Shown: positions 28,243-37,461, numbered from the stretch's first letter. The stretch: DNA of 64,000 nucleotides from Bifidobacterium callimiconis (GCF_003952005.1 NZ_QXGJ01000005.1:62001-126000), one strand, 5' to 3'. Notes: generated by a model not told the origin, from the letters alone. A program made the numbers and translations.

Positions 28243-30468
28243 TCAGCCGCGCTTGAGGAGGCGGGCCTTCTCCTGGGCGGTGGCCACGAGGCTCGACGGG
28301 GCGAAGCGCTTCATCGTGTTCACCGCGTTCTCGCCGATGCGGAAGCGGGCGGAGCGATGGATCTCCTCCAGGGCCTTGTCGCGGCCGAAGATGCCGTCCT
28401 CGTCGGCGAGCGCACGCTCCTCCAGCCACAGGTCCAGCGTGCGCTTGCCGCCGAACGTGATCTTCTGGAAGTTGTTGAACGCGTCGGTGTCGTAGAAGTA
28501 CAGCGCGCCGTGCTTGTCGATGTCAAGCGTGGCGGCCACCTTGTCGAGGTACGTGTCCAGGAACTCGGTGATGCGTTCGGGCGTGTAGCGGGTCTGCAGA
28601 CCGAACATGAAGCTGCTGAGCAGCATGTTCAGGTAGCTCTTCTCGAATGTGTCGTACACGCCGCGCTCGTGCAGCATCTCGCCCACGGCCAGCACGGACT
28701 CGATATCGGTCTCCGGCTCGGAGGTGTAGGGGATGATCTTCTCGAGCGACAGCCAGAACGCGCCGCCCACCTGCTTGCGCTGGATGTCGCGGATGTCCCA
28801 GTCGGTCTTGAGGTCGAGGAACACCAGCGACTCGGTGGCCAGCAGTGCCTGCGCGCCCAGGCCGAGCAGGTTGTCGGCGATGTCGTGCTCGTCGGCCTTG
28901 AAGCCGTGGTTCTTCAGGAACGCGGTGTTGTACACCTTGTGCCACGAGTAGTCGCGGTTCGAGGCCATCGCCAGTTCGGGGATGTCGGTTGCGGCGAACG
29001 GACCGTAGATCGGGCCGCGCTTGTTCTCCGGGGCGTCCATGTAGGACTCGGGGGTGCCGTAGCCCTTGTTGATCAGCTTCTCGATCAGGTAGTCGCAGTG
29101 GATGTTGCCGATGTCGAGCAGCGCGATGTCGGAGTTGGTGCGGCGGGCGCCGGCCAGGGCCGCGCGCAGCGTCTTCTCGCCGATCACGAAGTGCGAGGGG
29201 ATGAACATGGTGTAGGTGCCGCGCACGGTGGCGAGCGCCTCGTCCACCAGCTCGGTCATGGTGGCGTCGGACGGCAGCTCCCGCACGGTGAAGCGCTTGT
29301 CCTTGGCCGCGAACTGACGGGCCACATTCACGGTGCTGTCCTGCGAGCCGGCGTCCACGATCACGAACTCGCACGGCAGGTTCTTGAACTTCGAATACGC
29401 CTCGAACGCGTCCACGATCCAGGAACGGGCATCCTTGGTGAGCAGCACGATCGACAGCTCCGGAGCCACCGGGCGCTCGTGCGGGTGAATCTCGTAGGAT
29501 TCGCCCATGAAGTCAAGGTAGTAGTCCACGAACTCGGGGCGCAGGCGGCCGAGCATGAGCAGCACTTCCTTGCGGTCCATGGAGTCGAAGACCTCGCGGA
29601 TGAGGCTGCGGATCTCCTCGTCCTTGTCGTCGAATCCGAACTCGCCGATCACGGAGGTGATGTAGTCGAACTCACGCGAGTAGAACGCGTGACGCACGTC
29701 GTCGGAGATGTCCTGCGTATCGAGGAACGCACGCATCTCGCGCAGACGGTCGAACGGCATGTGGTAGTCCTTGAGCAGCGAGGACGCGCCCGGGTTGGTC
29801 TGACGATAGTAGTAGTACTTGCCGGGCAGCCAGGAGATGCGGTCGGCCAGCACCATCGTCTGTGCGAAGAACGGGTTGTCGGTCCAGCCGGCGCCGGGAA
29901 TGGGCTTGAATCGGATCGTCATGCCGGCCTTGTTGTCGCCATTGAGGAAGGCCTTGCGGTAGATCGCCGACCAGATGGACGGGTGGTGGTAGAACGGCTC
30001 CGCGAACTCGTTGAGCGTGAACTCGGTGCGGCGCTGCGGCATCATGTTCGACAGGTTCGGGGTCAGCAGCGCATCCTTGTAGCCGTCGTGGCCGTCGTAG
30101 AACAGCCAGTAGGAGCTCTTGATGATGTCGACCGTGCCCTGCGTGGACGAGGCGCTGCCCAGCAGTCGGGCGTACATGTTCGGGTCGATGAAGTCGTCGG
30201 GCTCGATGATGCTGATCCACTCGCCCTGCGCCATTTCAAGGCCGCGGTTGCAGGTGGCGCCGTAGCCTTCGTTCTTCTTGTCGATGACCTTGAAACGGTC
30301 ATCCTTGGCTGCGAAGGACTTCATGATGTCCAGCGAGCCGTCCTTGCTGCCATCGGAGAACATCAGGCATTCCCAGTCCTTGAACGTCTGTACTCGGATG
30401 GATTCAAGACACTGCGTCAGGTAGGTTTCGACATTATAGATCGGAACGATAATCGAGATTTTGGGCAT
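28243..30468 (-). CDS. Bifunctional-type glycosyltransferase with two GT2 domains
   Basis: 741 aa from the ATG at 30468, chosen because MPKISIIVPIYNVETYLTQC is the usual GT2 beginning; the frame is open further upstream but runs into the mazEF promoter. Domain 1 (about 1-250) has SDGSKDGS and the acidic site EPDDF. Domain 2 (about 333-540) starts PELSIVLLTKDARSW with VIVDAGSQDST; its metal-site region reads TMFIPSHFVIGE with no obvious DxD, so the second domain may be inactive or unusual. A helical C-terminal part (about 560-741) follows. No membrane segment is seen. It probably builds part of the surface polymer exported by the ABC system. It faces tagD convergently. Confidence 0.8.
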   Translation of the reverse strand: MPKISIIVPIYNVETYLTQCLESIRVQTFKDWECLMFSDGSKDGSLDIMKSFAAKDDRFKVIDKKNEGYGATCNRGLEMAQGEWISIIEPDDFIDPNMYARLLGSASSTQGTVDIIKSSYWLFYDGHDGYKDALLTPNLSNMMPQRRTEFTLNEFAEPFYHHPSIWSAIYRKAFLNGDNKAGMTIRFKPIPGAGWTDNPFFAQTMVLADRISWLPGKYYYYRQTNPGASSLLKDYHMPFDRLREMRAFLDTQDISDDVRHAFYSREFDYITSVIGEFGFDDKDEEIRSLIREVFDSMDRKEVLLMLGRLRPEFVDYYLDFMGESYEIHPHERPVAPELSIVLLTKDARSWIVDAFEAYSKFKNLPCEFVIVDAGSQDSTVNVARQFAAKDKRFTVRELPSDATMTELVDEALATVRGTYTMFIPSHFVIGEKTLRAALAGARRTNSDIALLDIGNIHCDYLIEKLINKGYGTPESYMDAPENKRGPIYGPFAATDIPELAMASNRDYSWHKVYNTAFLKNHGFKADEHDIADNLLGLGAQALLATESLVFLDLKTDWDIRDIQRKQVGGAFWLSLEKIIPYTSEPETDIESVLAVGEMLHERGVYDTFEKSYLNMLLSSFMFGLQTRYTPERITEFLDTYLDKVAATLDIDKHGALYFYDTDAFNNFQKITFGGKRTLDLWLEERALADEDGIFGRDKALEEIHRSARFRIGENAVNTMKRFAPSSLVATAQEKARLLKRG

Positions 30469-30518
30469 ACTTTCGATAATACCGTGCAGCATGCCATTGA
30501 ATGGCTGCGTCGCCCATA

Positions 30519-30540
30519 ATGTATATACTTGGATATACAT
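30519..30540. promoter_or_regulatory. Operator candidate of the mazEF module
   Basis: ATGTATAT-ACTTGG-ATATACAT is a perfect 8-bp inverted repeat, 25 bp before the antitoxin start, in the usual place for MazE/MazEF autoregulation. TATACT (30523-30528) inside it could be the -10 box. Confidence 0.6.
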
Positions 30541-30565
30541 AGTTCTGATTAAGGAGGCGGCGACA

Positions 30566-30826
30566 ATGACTACGTTGACACTCAGCAAGTGGGGCAATGC
30601 ACAGGCCGTACGTCTGCCCAAAGATATGCGCGAACAGGTGGGCATGACCGATGGCTCCCGCATCGAAGCAACCGTCAAGGACGGCGCCATCGTACTTCGT
30701 CCGATTCGCAAGAACGTCAGAATCATCCGAGTCCCGCGTCTGGCCGACGTATTCCGTGATCGCACCGAGGAGTACAAGGCCGTCGAAGAGCTTGGCGGGT
30801 CTGCCGTGGGCGAGGAGGCATTGTGA
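30566..30826 (+). CDS. mazE: MazE/AbrB-family antitoxin
   Basis: 86 aa, start set by AAGGAGG at 30551-30557. The N-terminal SpoVT/AbrB swapped-hairpin domain is clear: TTLTLSKWGNAQAVRLPKDM, then GSRIEATVKDGAIVLRPI. The C-terminal 35 residues are acidic and would bind the toxin. It overlaps the toxin start by four bases (GTGA). It neutralises the MazF-type nuclease and probably represses the operon through the palindrome at 30519-30540. The pair sits inside the polysaccharide locus and may be a passenger. Confidence 0.88.
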   Translation: MTTLTLSKWGNAQAVRLPKDMREQVGMTDGSRIEATVKDGAIVLRPIRKNVRIIRVPRLADVFRDRTEEYKAVEELGGSAVGEEAL

Positions 30827-31203
30827 CCGCATGGCGATACGGAGACGTGCTTCTCGTCGATCTCGATCCGGCCAAGGGACATGAGCAAAGGAAACGTCGT
30901 CCCGTTGTCGTCGTCAGCAACGACGACTTCAATCGAAACTGCAGCCTCACCGTCGTCATCGCGATCTCTCACGGCCGTGGCGACTTCGAACTGCATCTGC
31001 CGATCACGCCCGTCCGACGGGAGGACGGCGACGGGTGGATCGACGGCTATGCGCAGGTCGAACAGATTCGTGCCCTTGACCTAGAGGAACGTAACCCCGT
31101 AAGAATCGGCCGTCTCAAAGCCGATGACATGGATCAGATCACGGGAACACTGATCAGCTGCTATATCCAGCCCGAGATGATGGTCATCCCAAGTTACGAG
31201 TAA
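30823..31203 (+). CDS. mazF: MazF/PemK-family mRNA endonuclease toxin
   Basis: 126 aa from a GTG start overlapping the mazE stop. MazF signatures: WRYGDVLLVDLDPAKGHEQR, RPVVVVSNDDFN and the C-terminal RIGRLKADDMDQITGTL. The length is normal. MazF toxins cut mRNA (sometimes rRNA or tRNA) at short sequences when the labile antitoxin is lost. The translational coupling through the 4-bp overlap is typical of such pairs. Confidence 0.9.
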   Translation: MTAWRYGDVLLVDLDPAKGHEQRKRRPVVVVSNDDFNRNCSLTVVIAISHGRGDFELHLPITPVRREDGDGWIDGYAQVEQIRALDLEERNPVRIGRLKADDMDQITGTLISCYIQPEMMVIPSYE

Positions 31204-31323
31204 CGGGCTGCCTCCCAAACGCCAAACGGGGACAAAGTGCGGTACTTGCCTATGCGCAGACCATGTGCCCATCGGACGGCTCGCAAGCGTTGTTATATCG
31301 GCTCGCTGATACGATGGAACGCC

Positions 31324-32160
31324 GTGAAGACAGTGATGAAACGAATCCAGGACCGGTACAGCTACGCGCTGATCGTGCTGCGTGGACTGGTCAAGACTGA
31401 TTTCAAACTGCGATACCAGGGCTCGTTCCTCGGCGTGGCATGGTCCGTGCTCAAGCCGCTGATGCTGTTCGCAGTGATGTATGTGGTGTTCGGCAAGTTC
31501 CTCCGCATGACCGACGGAACCCCCACATACCCCGTCGTGCTGCTGCTCGGCATCTGCTCGTGGAACTTCGTGGCCGAGGCCACGTCCATTGGTCTGCACG
31601 CCATCGTCGACCGCGGCGACCTGCTGCGCAAGATCCACTTCCCGAACTACATCGTCGTGGTGTCGGCGACCTGCGGATCCATGATCAGCCTCGCCATCAA
31701 CTACGTGGTGGTGCTGATCTTCGCGCTCTTCAACCATGTGCAGTTCACGTGGCGCGTGCTGCTGCTGCCGCTGAACGTGATCCAGCTGTGGGCGCTCGCG
31801 CTCGGCATGGCATTGATCTTCAGCACCATGTACGCCTACTACCGCGACATCGCGCACATCTGGGAGGTGCTGCAGCAGCTCATCTTCTACGGCATGCCGA
31901 TCATCTACCCGCTGAGCTACGTGACCAGCAAGGGCGGCTTCTACGCAGAGGTGGCCCGATACGAGCTGCTCAACCCGATCGCGCAGACCATTCAGGACAT
32001 CCGCCACAACTTCATTGCGCCGGAGACCCAGCCGACCGTGTGGAACCAGTTCGGCCACTGGTGGGTGCCGGCGATCCCGCTGGCCCTGACCGTGATTCTG
32101 CTGTGGGTCGGCATTCACGTGTTCCGCGTGAACAGCCGCAAGTTCGCGGAGGTGATGTGA
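31324..32160 (+). CDS. Wzm/TagG-type ABC transporter permease for polysaccharide export
   Basis: About 278 aa, with six hydrophobic helices typical of ABC-2 permeases. YQGSFLGVAWSVLKPLMLF near the N-terminus is the family signature region; IIYPLSYV and YELLNPIAQTIQDIRH follow near the C-terminus. GTG 31324 and ATG 31336 are both possible starts; neither has a strong ribosome site. It overlaps the ATPase gene by one base (TGATG), indicating one operon. It exports a completed glycan on a lipid carrier across the membrane. Confidence 0.88.
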   Translation: MKTVMKRIQDRYSYALIVLRGLVKTDFKLRYQGSFLGVAWSVLKPLMLFAVMYVVFGKFLRMTDGTPTYPVVLLLGICSWNFVAEATSIGLHAIVDRGDLLRKIHFPNYIVVVSATCGSMISLAINYVVVLIFALFNHVQFTWRVLLLPLNVIQLWALALGMALIFSTMYAYYRDIAHIWEVLQQLIFYGMPIIYPLSYVTSKGGFYAEVARYELLNPIAQTIQDIRHNFIAPETQPTVWNQFGHWWVPAIPLALTVILLWVGIHVFRVNSRKFAEVM

Positions 32161-33605
32161 TGAGCGAGAAGAACGTGACCGACAACTATACGGTCTCCGA
32201 AAACGGACAGGAGCTGAAGACGTCCAAGACCCCGTTCGCGGACGCCCCCGTGGTGCTGTCCGTGAACCACGTCGGCAAGAGCTTCAAGCTGCCGACCGAG
32301 CAGGCCACCGGCCTCAAGCAGGCGTTCATCAACTGGACCAAGGGCATCAAGGGCTACAAGACCCAGGAAGTGCTCAAGGACATTGACTTCCAGGTGCATC
32401 AGGGCGAATTCTTCGGCATCGTCGGCCGAAACGGTGGCGGCAAGTCCACGCTCCTGAAGATCATCTCGCAGATCTACTACCCGAACAAGGGCAGCGTGAG
32501 CGTGAAGGGCAAGCTCGTGCCGTTCATCGAGCTCGGTGTGGGCTTCAATCCGGAGCTCACCGGCCGAGAGAACGTGTATCTCAACGGCTGCCTGTTGGGC
32601 TTCACCACCGAAGAGATCGACGCGATGTACGACGACATCGTCGAGTTCGCCGAGCTCGAGGAGTTCATGGACCAGAAGCTCAAGAATTACTCGTCCGGCA
32701 TGCAGGTTCGACTTGCGTTCTCCGTGGCCATCAAGGCCCAGGGCGACATCCTCGTGCTCGACGAGGTGCTGGCCGTGGGTGATGAGGCGTTCCAGCGCAA
32801 GTGCGACGACTTCTTCACCGAAGTGAAGAAGGACCCCACCAAGACCGTCATCCTCGTGACGCATGACATGGGCTCCGTGAAGAAGTACTGCACGAACGCC
32901 ATCATGATCCAGGACGGCGAGATCGTGGCCCGCGGCAACACCGAATCCGTGGCCGACCGCTACACGCTGGCCAACATCGAGGCCGAGAAGAAGAAGGGCG
33001 AGAAGGCTGCCGCCAAGGTGCGCGAGCAGGGCATCTACCCGAACGGCCTGAACGAACGCTGCCCGATCCTGCGCACGTATGCCGAGTCCGGCGCCGTGTG
33101 CAAGAGCTCCGACACGTTCCGCTTCGCCGTGGAATACCAGTACGACGAGCCGGGCGACTTCTACCTGGCGATCGCGCTGCACGACATTCGCCGTGGCGGC
33201 ATCACGTTCGACACCGGCGCCAAGACGTTCAAGATGAAGGAGCACGGCCACCACACCGTGCACTTCGAAATGCCGCTTAGCCTGTTCAACAACGGCGAGT
33301 TCCGACTGTTCACCTCGCTGCGTACGCCCAGCCCGGCCAATCCGAACAACACCGACATGGTGGCTGTGGCCGTCGATGAGCGCGCCTGCACGTTCGTGAT
33401 CCGCGACCCGCGCAACTGGGACTATGCGCTGATCAACAACCGCGTGCTGCAGATCGAACCCGTCGGCGACGACGTGGAGATCACCGGCAAGGTGGCGCAG
33501 ATCGAAGCCCAGAAGAAGGGCAAGATCGGTGTGTCCGTCGCAGCCGACGATGCGGCTGAGACCACGGCTGCGACTGATCAGGCAGCGAAAACCGAAGGAA
33601 AGTGA
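32160..33605 (+). CDS. Wzt-type ABC transporter ATPase with C-terminal glycan-recognition domain
   Basis: 481 aa. The ATPase domain (about 30-280) has Walker A GRNGGGKST, signature YSSGMQVRLAFS and Walker B ILVLDEVLAVGD, with the switch His in LVTHD. The C-terminal part (about 300-440) is a Wzt_C-like beta-sandwich, which in characterised O-antigen exporters recognises the modified end of the glycan. Its presence suggests that the exported polymer carries a terminal modification that licenses export. The tail is Ala/Asp/Thr-rich. It is followed 6 bp later by the galactofuranosyltransferase gene. Confidence 0.88.
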   Translation: MSEKNVTDNYTVSENGQELKTSKTPFADAPVVLSVNHVGKSFKLPTEQATGLKQAFINWTKGIKGYKTQEVLKDIDFQVHQGEFFGIVGRNGGGKSTLLKIISQIYYPNKGSVSVKGKLVPFIELGVGFNPELTGRENVYLNGCLLGFTTEEIDAMYDDIVEFAELEEFMDQKLKNYSSGMQVRLAFSVAIKAQGDILVLDEVLAVGDEAFQRKCDDFFTEVKKDPTKTVILVTHDMGSVKKYCTNAIMIQDGEIVARGNTESVADRYTLANIEAEKKKGEKAAAKVREQGIYPNGLNERCPILRTYAESGAVCKSSDTFRFAVEYQYDEPGDFYLAIALHDIRRGGITFDTGAKTFKMKEHGHHTVHFEMPLSLFNNGEFRLFTSLRTPSPANPNNTDMVAVAVDERACTFVIRDPRNWDYALINNRVLQIEPVGDDVEITGKVAQIEAQKKGKIGVSVAADDAAETTAATDQAAKTEGK

Positions 33606-33610
33606 TAGCA

Positions 33611-35713
33611 ATGGCTGATTCCAAATCCGACTCCGCGTCCCGCATCTGGGAGACCGTGGTCCGCATCGTCTACCCCACGCGCGACGCCGATCTGACCATG
33701 CCGCTGTACGCGATCGACTGGACGCCCCAGCATCTTTCCGAAACCATGCTGGATTCGCGCATCGACATGAAGACGCTGGAATTCGGACAGATGAACGAGT
33801 CCAAGTTCCAGCATCTCGTACGCGGCTCGGTGACCGGCGTCGGCGCATCCGGCGGCGTGCGCACCGACTCGTTCACCGTCACCTCGCGCGACGAGATCCG
33901 CGTGACGGCCGGTCAGCGCACCTCGCTGTGCACGTTCTTCAACGCGTTCCCCGCCAGCTACTGGCGTCGCTGGACACGCGTCGACTCCGTACGATTCGTC
34001 GCCACCGCAAGCGGCACCGGACGTGTGCTGCTCTACCGTTCCAACGGACGCGGTCTCTCCTTCCCGGTCGCCACGATCACCGTCGAGGGTTCCGGCTCCA
34101 CCAAAGCGGCACGCAACCGCACCATCGCCGCGGAAGTGCCGATGACCGATCTCATGGACGGCGGCTACTTCTGGTTCGACGCCGAAGCGTCCTCCGCCAA
34201 CGATCTGACTATCACGCACGCCGCATGGCAGGTGCCGCAGGACCGTCGCGTGGCCGACGCCAACACCACGCTGTCCATCGCCATCGCCACGTTCAACCGT
34301 CCGTCGTACTGCCTCAACCAGCTCGTCGCCATGAGCGAGGCCACCGAACTGCGCAAGCGTCTCGACACCATCTACTGCACCGATCAGGGCAACGACCTGG
34401 TGCAGAACCAGACCGGATTCCCGGCCGTGGCCAAGGAACTCGGCCCGCAGCTCACCTACATCCGCCAGCGCAACCTCGGCGGCTCCGGCGGCTTCTCGCG
34501 CGGCATGTTCGAAACCGTGGAGGCCGGCAAGAGCACGTACTGCTTGCTGCTCGACGACGACGCCATCAGCGAGCCCGAGGCGATTCTGCGCGCGCTGCAG
34601 TTCTCCGACTACACCGTGCGTCCCACGCTCGTCGGCGGCGGCATGCTCCACCTCGACAACCGCACCGTGCTCTACTCGCAGGGCGAGCGCGTGGACTGGT
34701 ACCGCATGTGGATGGTCCCGTCGCGCGGCATGGGCTACAACCACGACTTCTCCGTCGAACCGCTGCGTGACGCGCCCGAACGTCATCAGCGTGTGGACGA
34801 GGACTTCAACGGCTGGTGGATGTGCATGATCCCCGTCGCCGTGCTCAAGAAGATCGGTCTGTCGCTGCCCGTGTTCATCAAGTTCGACGACATCGAATAC
34901 GGTCTGCGCGCCAAGCGCGCCGGATTCCCGACGGTGTGCCTGCCGGGCGTGGCCGTGTGGCATCAGGCGTGGCACGGCAAGGACAACGCGCGCACGTGGG
35001 AGGAGTACTTCACCAACCGCAACCGTTGGATCGCCGCGCTGATGCTCAAGCCCGAACCGTCGCGTCGCGTGATCTTCGAGAACCTGTACAGCGACGCCAG
35101 CCTGGGACTGCGATTCATCTATTCCGCCATGGCGCTGCGTCACCAGGCACTGCGCGACATCCTGCGCGGACCGCAGTACATCGTCGACTGCCTGCCCACC
35201 AAGCTCGGCGAGATGCGCGAACTGCGCGGGCAGTTCACCGACGCGCAGGCCAAGCCCAGCTTCGACGACTTCCCGGAGCCGGATCACGAGCTCGTGTCGC
35301 CGCGCTACCGTCCGCAGGGGGCGAAGGCCCGTCGCAAGGGCGGCATCCGTCAGATCGTGCGCAGCCTGATGCCGGGTCGTCGCGCGCGCGTGGGCGCGAA
35401 TGCCAAGCCCGACGTGGCGATCACCGCGCAGGACACCGCGTGGACGTGGCTCGCGTTCGCCGGCATCGACTCGGCGCTGGTCACCACGCCCGACGGCAAC
35501 TCCGTGGCCTGGTTCAAGCGCGACAATCCACGATTCCGCAAGAGCATGTGGGAGGGCTACCGTCTGGCCAGCGAGCTCGTGCGCAACTGGAAGCGGCTCT
35601 CCGCCGAATACCGTGCGTACGATCTGCCGTCGATCGAGACGTGGCGCCGCATCTTCGCCGTGGACAAGGCGGCTGCTGCTGCGGAGCAGGGTGGCGACTC
35701 CCTGAAGAAGTAG
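33611..35713 (+). CDS. GlfT2-like galactofuranosyltransferase
   Basis: About 700 aa, close to mycobacterial GlfT2 (GT78) in length and layout. The N-terminal beta-rich domain (about 30-215) is followed by a GT-A domain beginning LSIAIATFNRPSYCLNQLV, with the metal-binding LLLDDDAIS, and a C-terminal helical part. GWWMCMIP and the catalytic-base region DDIEYGLRAKRAGF with VWHQAW are as expected for the family. ATG 33611 has AAGGAAAG upstream; a GTG at 33602 is also in frame. It adds galactofuranose from UDP-Galf to a growing galactan. UDP-galactopyranose mutase is encoded just downstream, supporting the assignment. Confidence 0.88.
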   Translation: MADSKSDSASRIWETVVRIVYPTRDADLTMPLYAIDWTPQHLSETMLDSRIDMKTLEFGQMNESKFQHLVRGSVTGVGASGGVRTDSFTVTSRDEIRVTAGQRTSLCTFFNAFPASYWRRWTRVDSVRFVATASGTGRVLLYRSNGRGLSFPVATITVEGSGSTKAARNRTIAAEVPMTDLMDGGYFWFDAEASSANDLTITHAAWQVPQDRRVADANTTLSIAIATFNRPSYCLNQLVAMSEATELRKRLDTIYCTDQGNDLVQNQTGFPAVAKELGPQLTYIRQRNLGGSGGFSRGMFETVEAGKSTYCLLLDDDAISEPEAILRALQFSDYTVRPTLVGGGMLHLDNRTVLYSQGERVDWYRMWMVPSRGMGYNHDFSVEPLRDAPERHQRVDEDFNGWWMCMIPVAVLKKIGLSLPVFIKFDDIEYGLRAKRAGFPTVCLPGVAVWHQAWHGKDNARTWEEYFTNRNRWIAALMLKPEPSRRVIFENLYSDASLGLRFIYSAMALRHQALRDILRGPQYIVDCLPTKLGEMRELRGQFTDAQAKPSFDDFPEPDHELVSPRYRPQGAKARRKGGIRQIVRSLMPGRRARVGANAKPDVAITAQDTAWTWLAFAGIDSALVTTPDGNSVAWFKRDNPRFRKSMWEGYRLASELVRNWKRLSAEYRAYDLPSIETWRRIFAVDKAAAAAEQGGDSLKK

Positions 35714-35752
35714 GGTCTGCGCTATTCGGGCTTGTTGACGCTCCGGATGCTG

Positions 35753-35985
35753 GGATTTGGGGCGCCAATATCCCGGAATCCGCTCTTTGGGGCGTCAACA
35801 TCCCGTTTTCGCGTCGATTTTCGGGAATTTGGCGCCCCAAAGAGCCGGAAACGTCCATTTGACGCCCCAAAAGTCTGGCAAGGTCGGCGGAATCTGCGAT
35901 TCACAGCGCCTATCGGAAGTCTGAGGCCCCTCGCGGCGGGTGTTTGGTGCTGTGAATAGCAGGGAACGGGGTATTCGCGCTGTGA
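35753..35985. repeat. Nested long-arm hairpin elements in the gap before glf
   Basis: Arms GCTCTTTGGGGCGTCAA (35782-35798) and TTGGCGCCCCAAAGAGC (35829-35845) pair with one wobble. They are flanked by a further pair, ATTTGGGGCGCCAA (about 35754) and TTTGACGCCCCAAA (about 35858). A third hairpin follows: ATTCACAGCGCC (35899-35910) with GGTGCTGTGAAT (35946-35957), plus an extra GCGCTGTGAAT half at about 35967. The rest of 35714-36212 has no gene that I can support. Confidence 0.65.
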
Positions 35986-36212
35986 ATCCCGCGGATTCAG
36001 GGCCTCACTCCGGCCCCTCTCCATGCCCATATTCGCCATCCGCAACACAGCTCGGACCGTTGGCCGCAGATCGACGCGGTCAGACACGCCACTCAAGCCG
36101 ACGGGTGAGCGAATCGGTGCGACCATCCTCGCGCTCGCACCCGCCAAAGGCGCTTGGCATCGTCGCAAGTACTATGGTCCGTAGCGGAAAATCAAACATA
36201 GAAAGGTTGCAC

Positions 36213-37388
36213 ATGGCTGAGAACACCTACCCGGATCTGGTGATCGTCGGCGCCGGTCTGTTCGGACTGACGGTCGCGCAGCAGGCGGTGGAGCACCTGG
36301 GCGTGAAGGTTGAGATCATCGACGTCCGCGATCACATCGGCGGCAACGCCTACTCCTACGTGGACGAGGAGACCGGCGCCGAGATCCACAAGTACGGCGC
36401 GCACCTGTTCCACACCTCCAACAAGCGCGTGTGGGACTACGTCAACCGCTTCACCGAGTTCACCGACTACGTGCACCGCGTGTACGCCACGCACAACGGC
36501 GAAGTCTACCCGCTGCCCACCAACCTGGGCACGATCAACCAGTTCTTCCGCGCGCACTACACCCCGGCCGAAGCCAAGGCGCTCATCGCCGAGCAGGCGG
36601 GCGAGCTGGCGGGCACGGATCCGCAGAACCTCAACGACAAGGGCATCCAGCTGATCGGCCGCCCGCTGTACGAGGCGTTCATCAAGAACTACACCGCCAA
36701 GCAGTGGCAGACCGACCCGAGCGAGCTGCCGGCCGACATCATCAAGCGTCTGCCCGTGCGCTACAACTACGACAACCGCTACTTCAAGGACACCTGGGAG
36801 GGCCTGCCCAAGGACGGCTACACCAAGTGGATGGAGCGCATGATCGACGATCCGCGCATCCACGTGACCCTCGGCGTGGACTTCTTCGACGAGTCCCAGC
36901 CGTTCAACAAGAAGGCGCTGCTCGCCGCCGGCGTGCCCGTGGTCTACACCGGCCCGGTCGACCGCTACTTCGACTACGAGCTCGGCGACCTCAAGTGGCG
37001 CACCGTGGACTTCAAGGAGGTCCGCTACGACGAGGACGACCACTTCGGCTGCCCGGTCATGAACTTCTCCGACGCCGACGTGCCGTACACCCGCGCCATC
37101 GAGTTCAAGAACTTCAACCCGGAGCGCTACGACCAGCAGAACCACGAGAAGACCGTGGTGTGGGAGGAGTACTCCCGCTTCGCCGAGCGCGGCGACGAGC
37201 CGTACTACCCGGTGAACACCGACGCCGACAAGGAGCTGTACGCGCGCTACGCGGAGAAGGCCGCGGCCGAGCCGAAGGTCGTGTTCGGCGGCCGTCTCGG
37301 CACGTACAAGTACTACGACATGCACAACGTGATCGACACCGCGCTCACCGCGTACGAGGAGCAGGTGGAGCCGCTGCTGAAGAAGTAG
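36213..37388 (+). CDS. glf: UDP-galactopyranose mutase
   Basis: 391 aa, a normal length. The FAD-binding Rossmann start is PDLVIVGAGLFGLTVAQQA; also typical are HIGGNAYSYVDEETGAEIHK, YGAHLFHTSNKRVWDYV, the active-site KQWQTDPSELP and the C-terminal GRLGTYKYYDMHNVI. It interconverts UDP-galactopyranose and UDP-galactofuranose, supplying the GlfT2-like enzyme upstream. GAAAGG at 36201-36206 sets the start. It has its own 500-bp upstream gap, so it may be separately transcribed. Confidence 0.96.
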   Translation: MAENTYPDLVIVGAGLFGLTVAQQAVEHLGVKVEIIDVRDHIGGNAYSYVDEETGAEIHKYGAHLFHTSNKRVWDYVNRFTEFTDYVHRVYATHNGEVYPLPTNLGTINQFFRAHYTPAEAKALIAEQAGELAGTDPQNLNDKGIQLIGRPLYEAFIKNYTAKQWQTDPSELPADIIKRLPVRYNYDNRYFKDTWEGLPKDGYTKWMERMIDDPRIHVTLGVDFFDESQPFNKKALLAAGVPVVYTGPVDRYFDYELGDLKWRTVDFKEVRYDEDDHFGCPVMNFSDADVPYTRAIEFKNFNPERYDQQNHEKTVVWEEYSRFAERGDEPYYPVNTDADKELYARYAEKAAAEPKVVFGGRLGTYKYYDMHNVIDTALTAYEEQVEPLLKK

Positions 37389-37402
37389 GGAGTGATTGCG
37401 TC

Positions 37403-37461
37403 GGCGGTCGGAATGATGCATAAAGCGCTCGCAGGAGCCTTTCGATCATTCCGGCCGCCGT
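37403..37461 (+). terminator. Long hairpin after glf
   Basis: CGGCGGTCGGAATGAT (37403-37418) pairs with ATCATTCCGGCCGCCG (37446-37461) with one wobble; the loop is 27 nt. It lacks a clear T-run, so termination is likely but not certain. Confidence 0.5.

Noticed and set aside
28198..30519. 773-codon plus-strand frame opposite the two-domain glycosyltransferase
   Set aside because: Antisense shadow. The minus-strand frame has clear GT2 motifs, and this one has only Val/Glu/Arg-rich low-information sequence.
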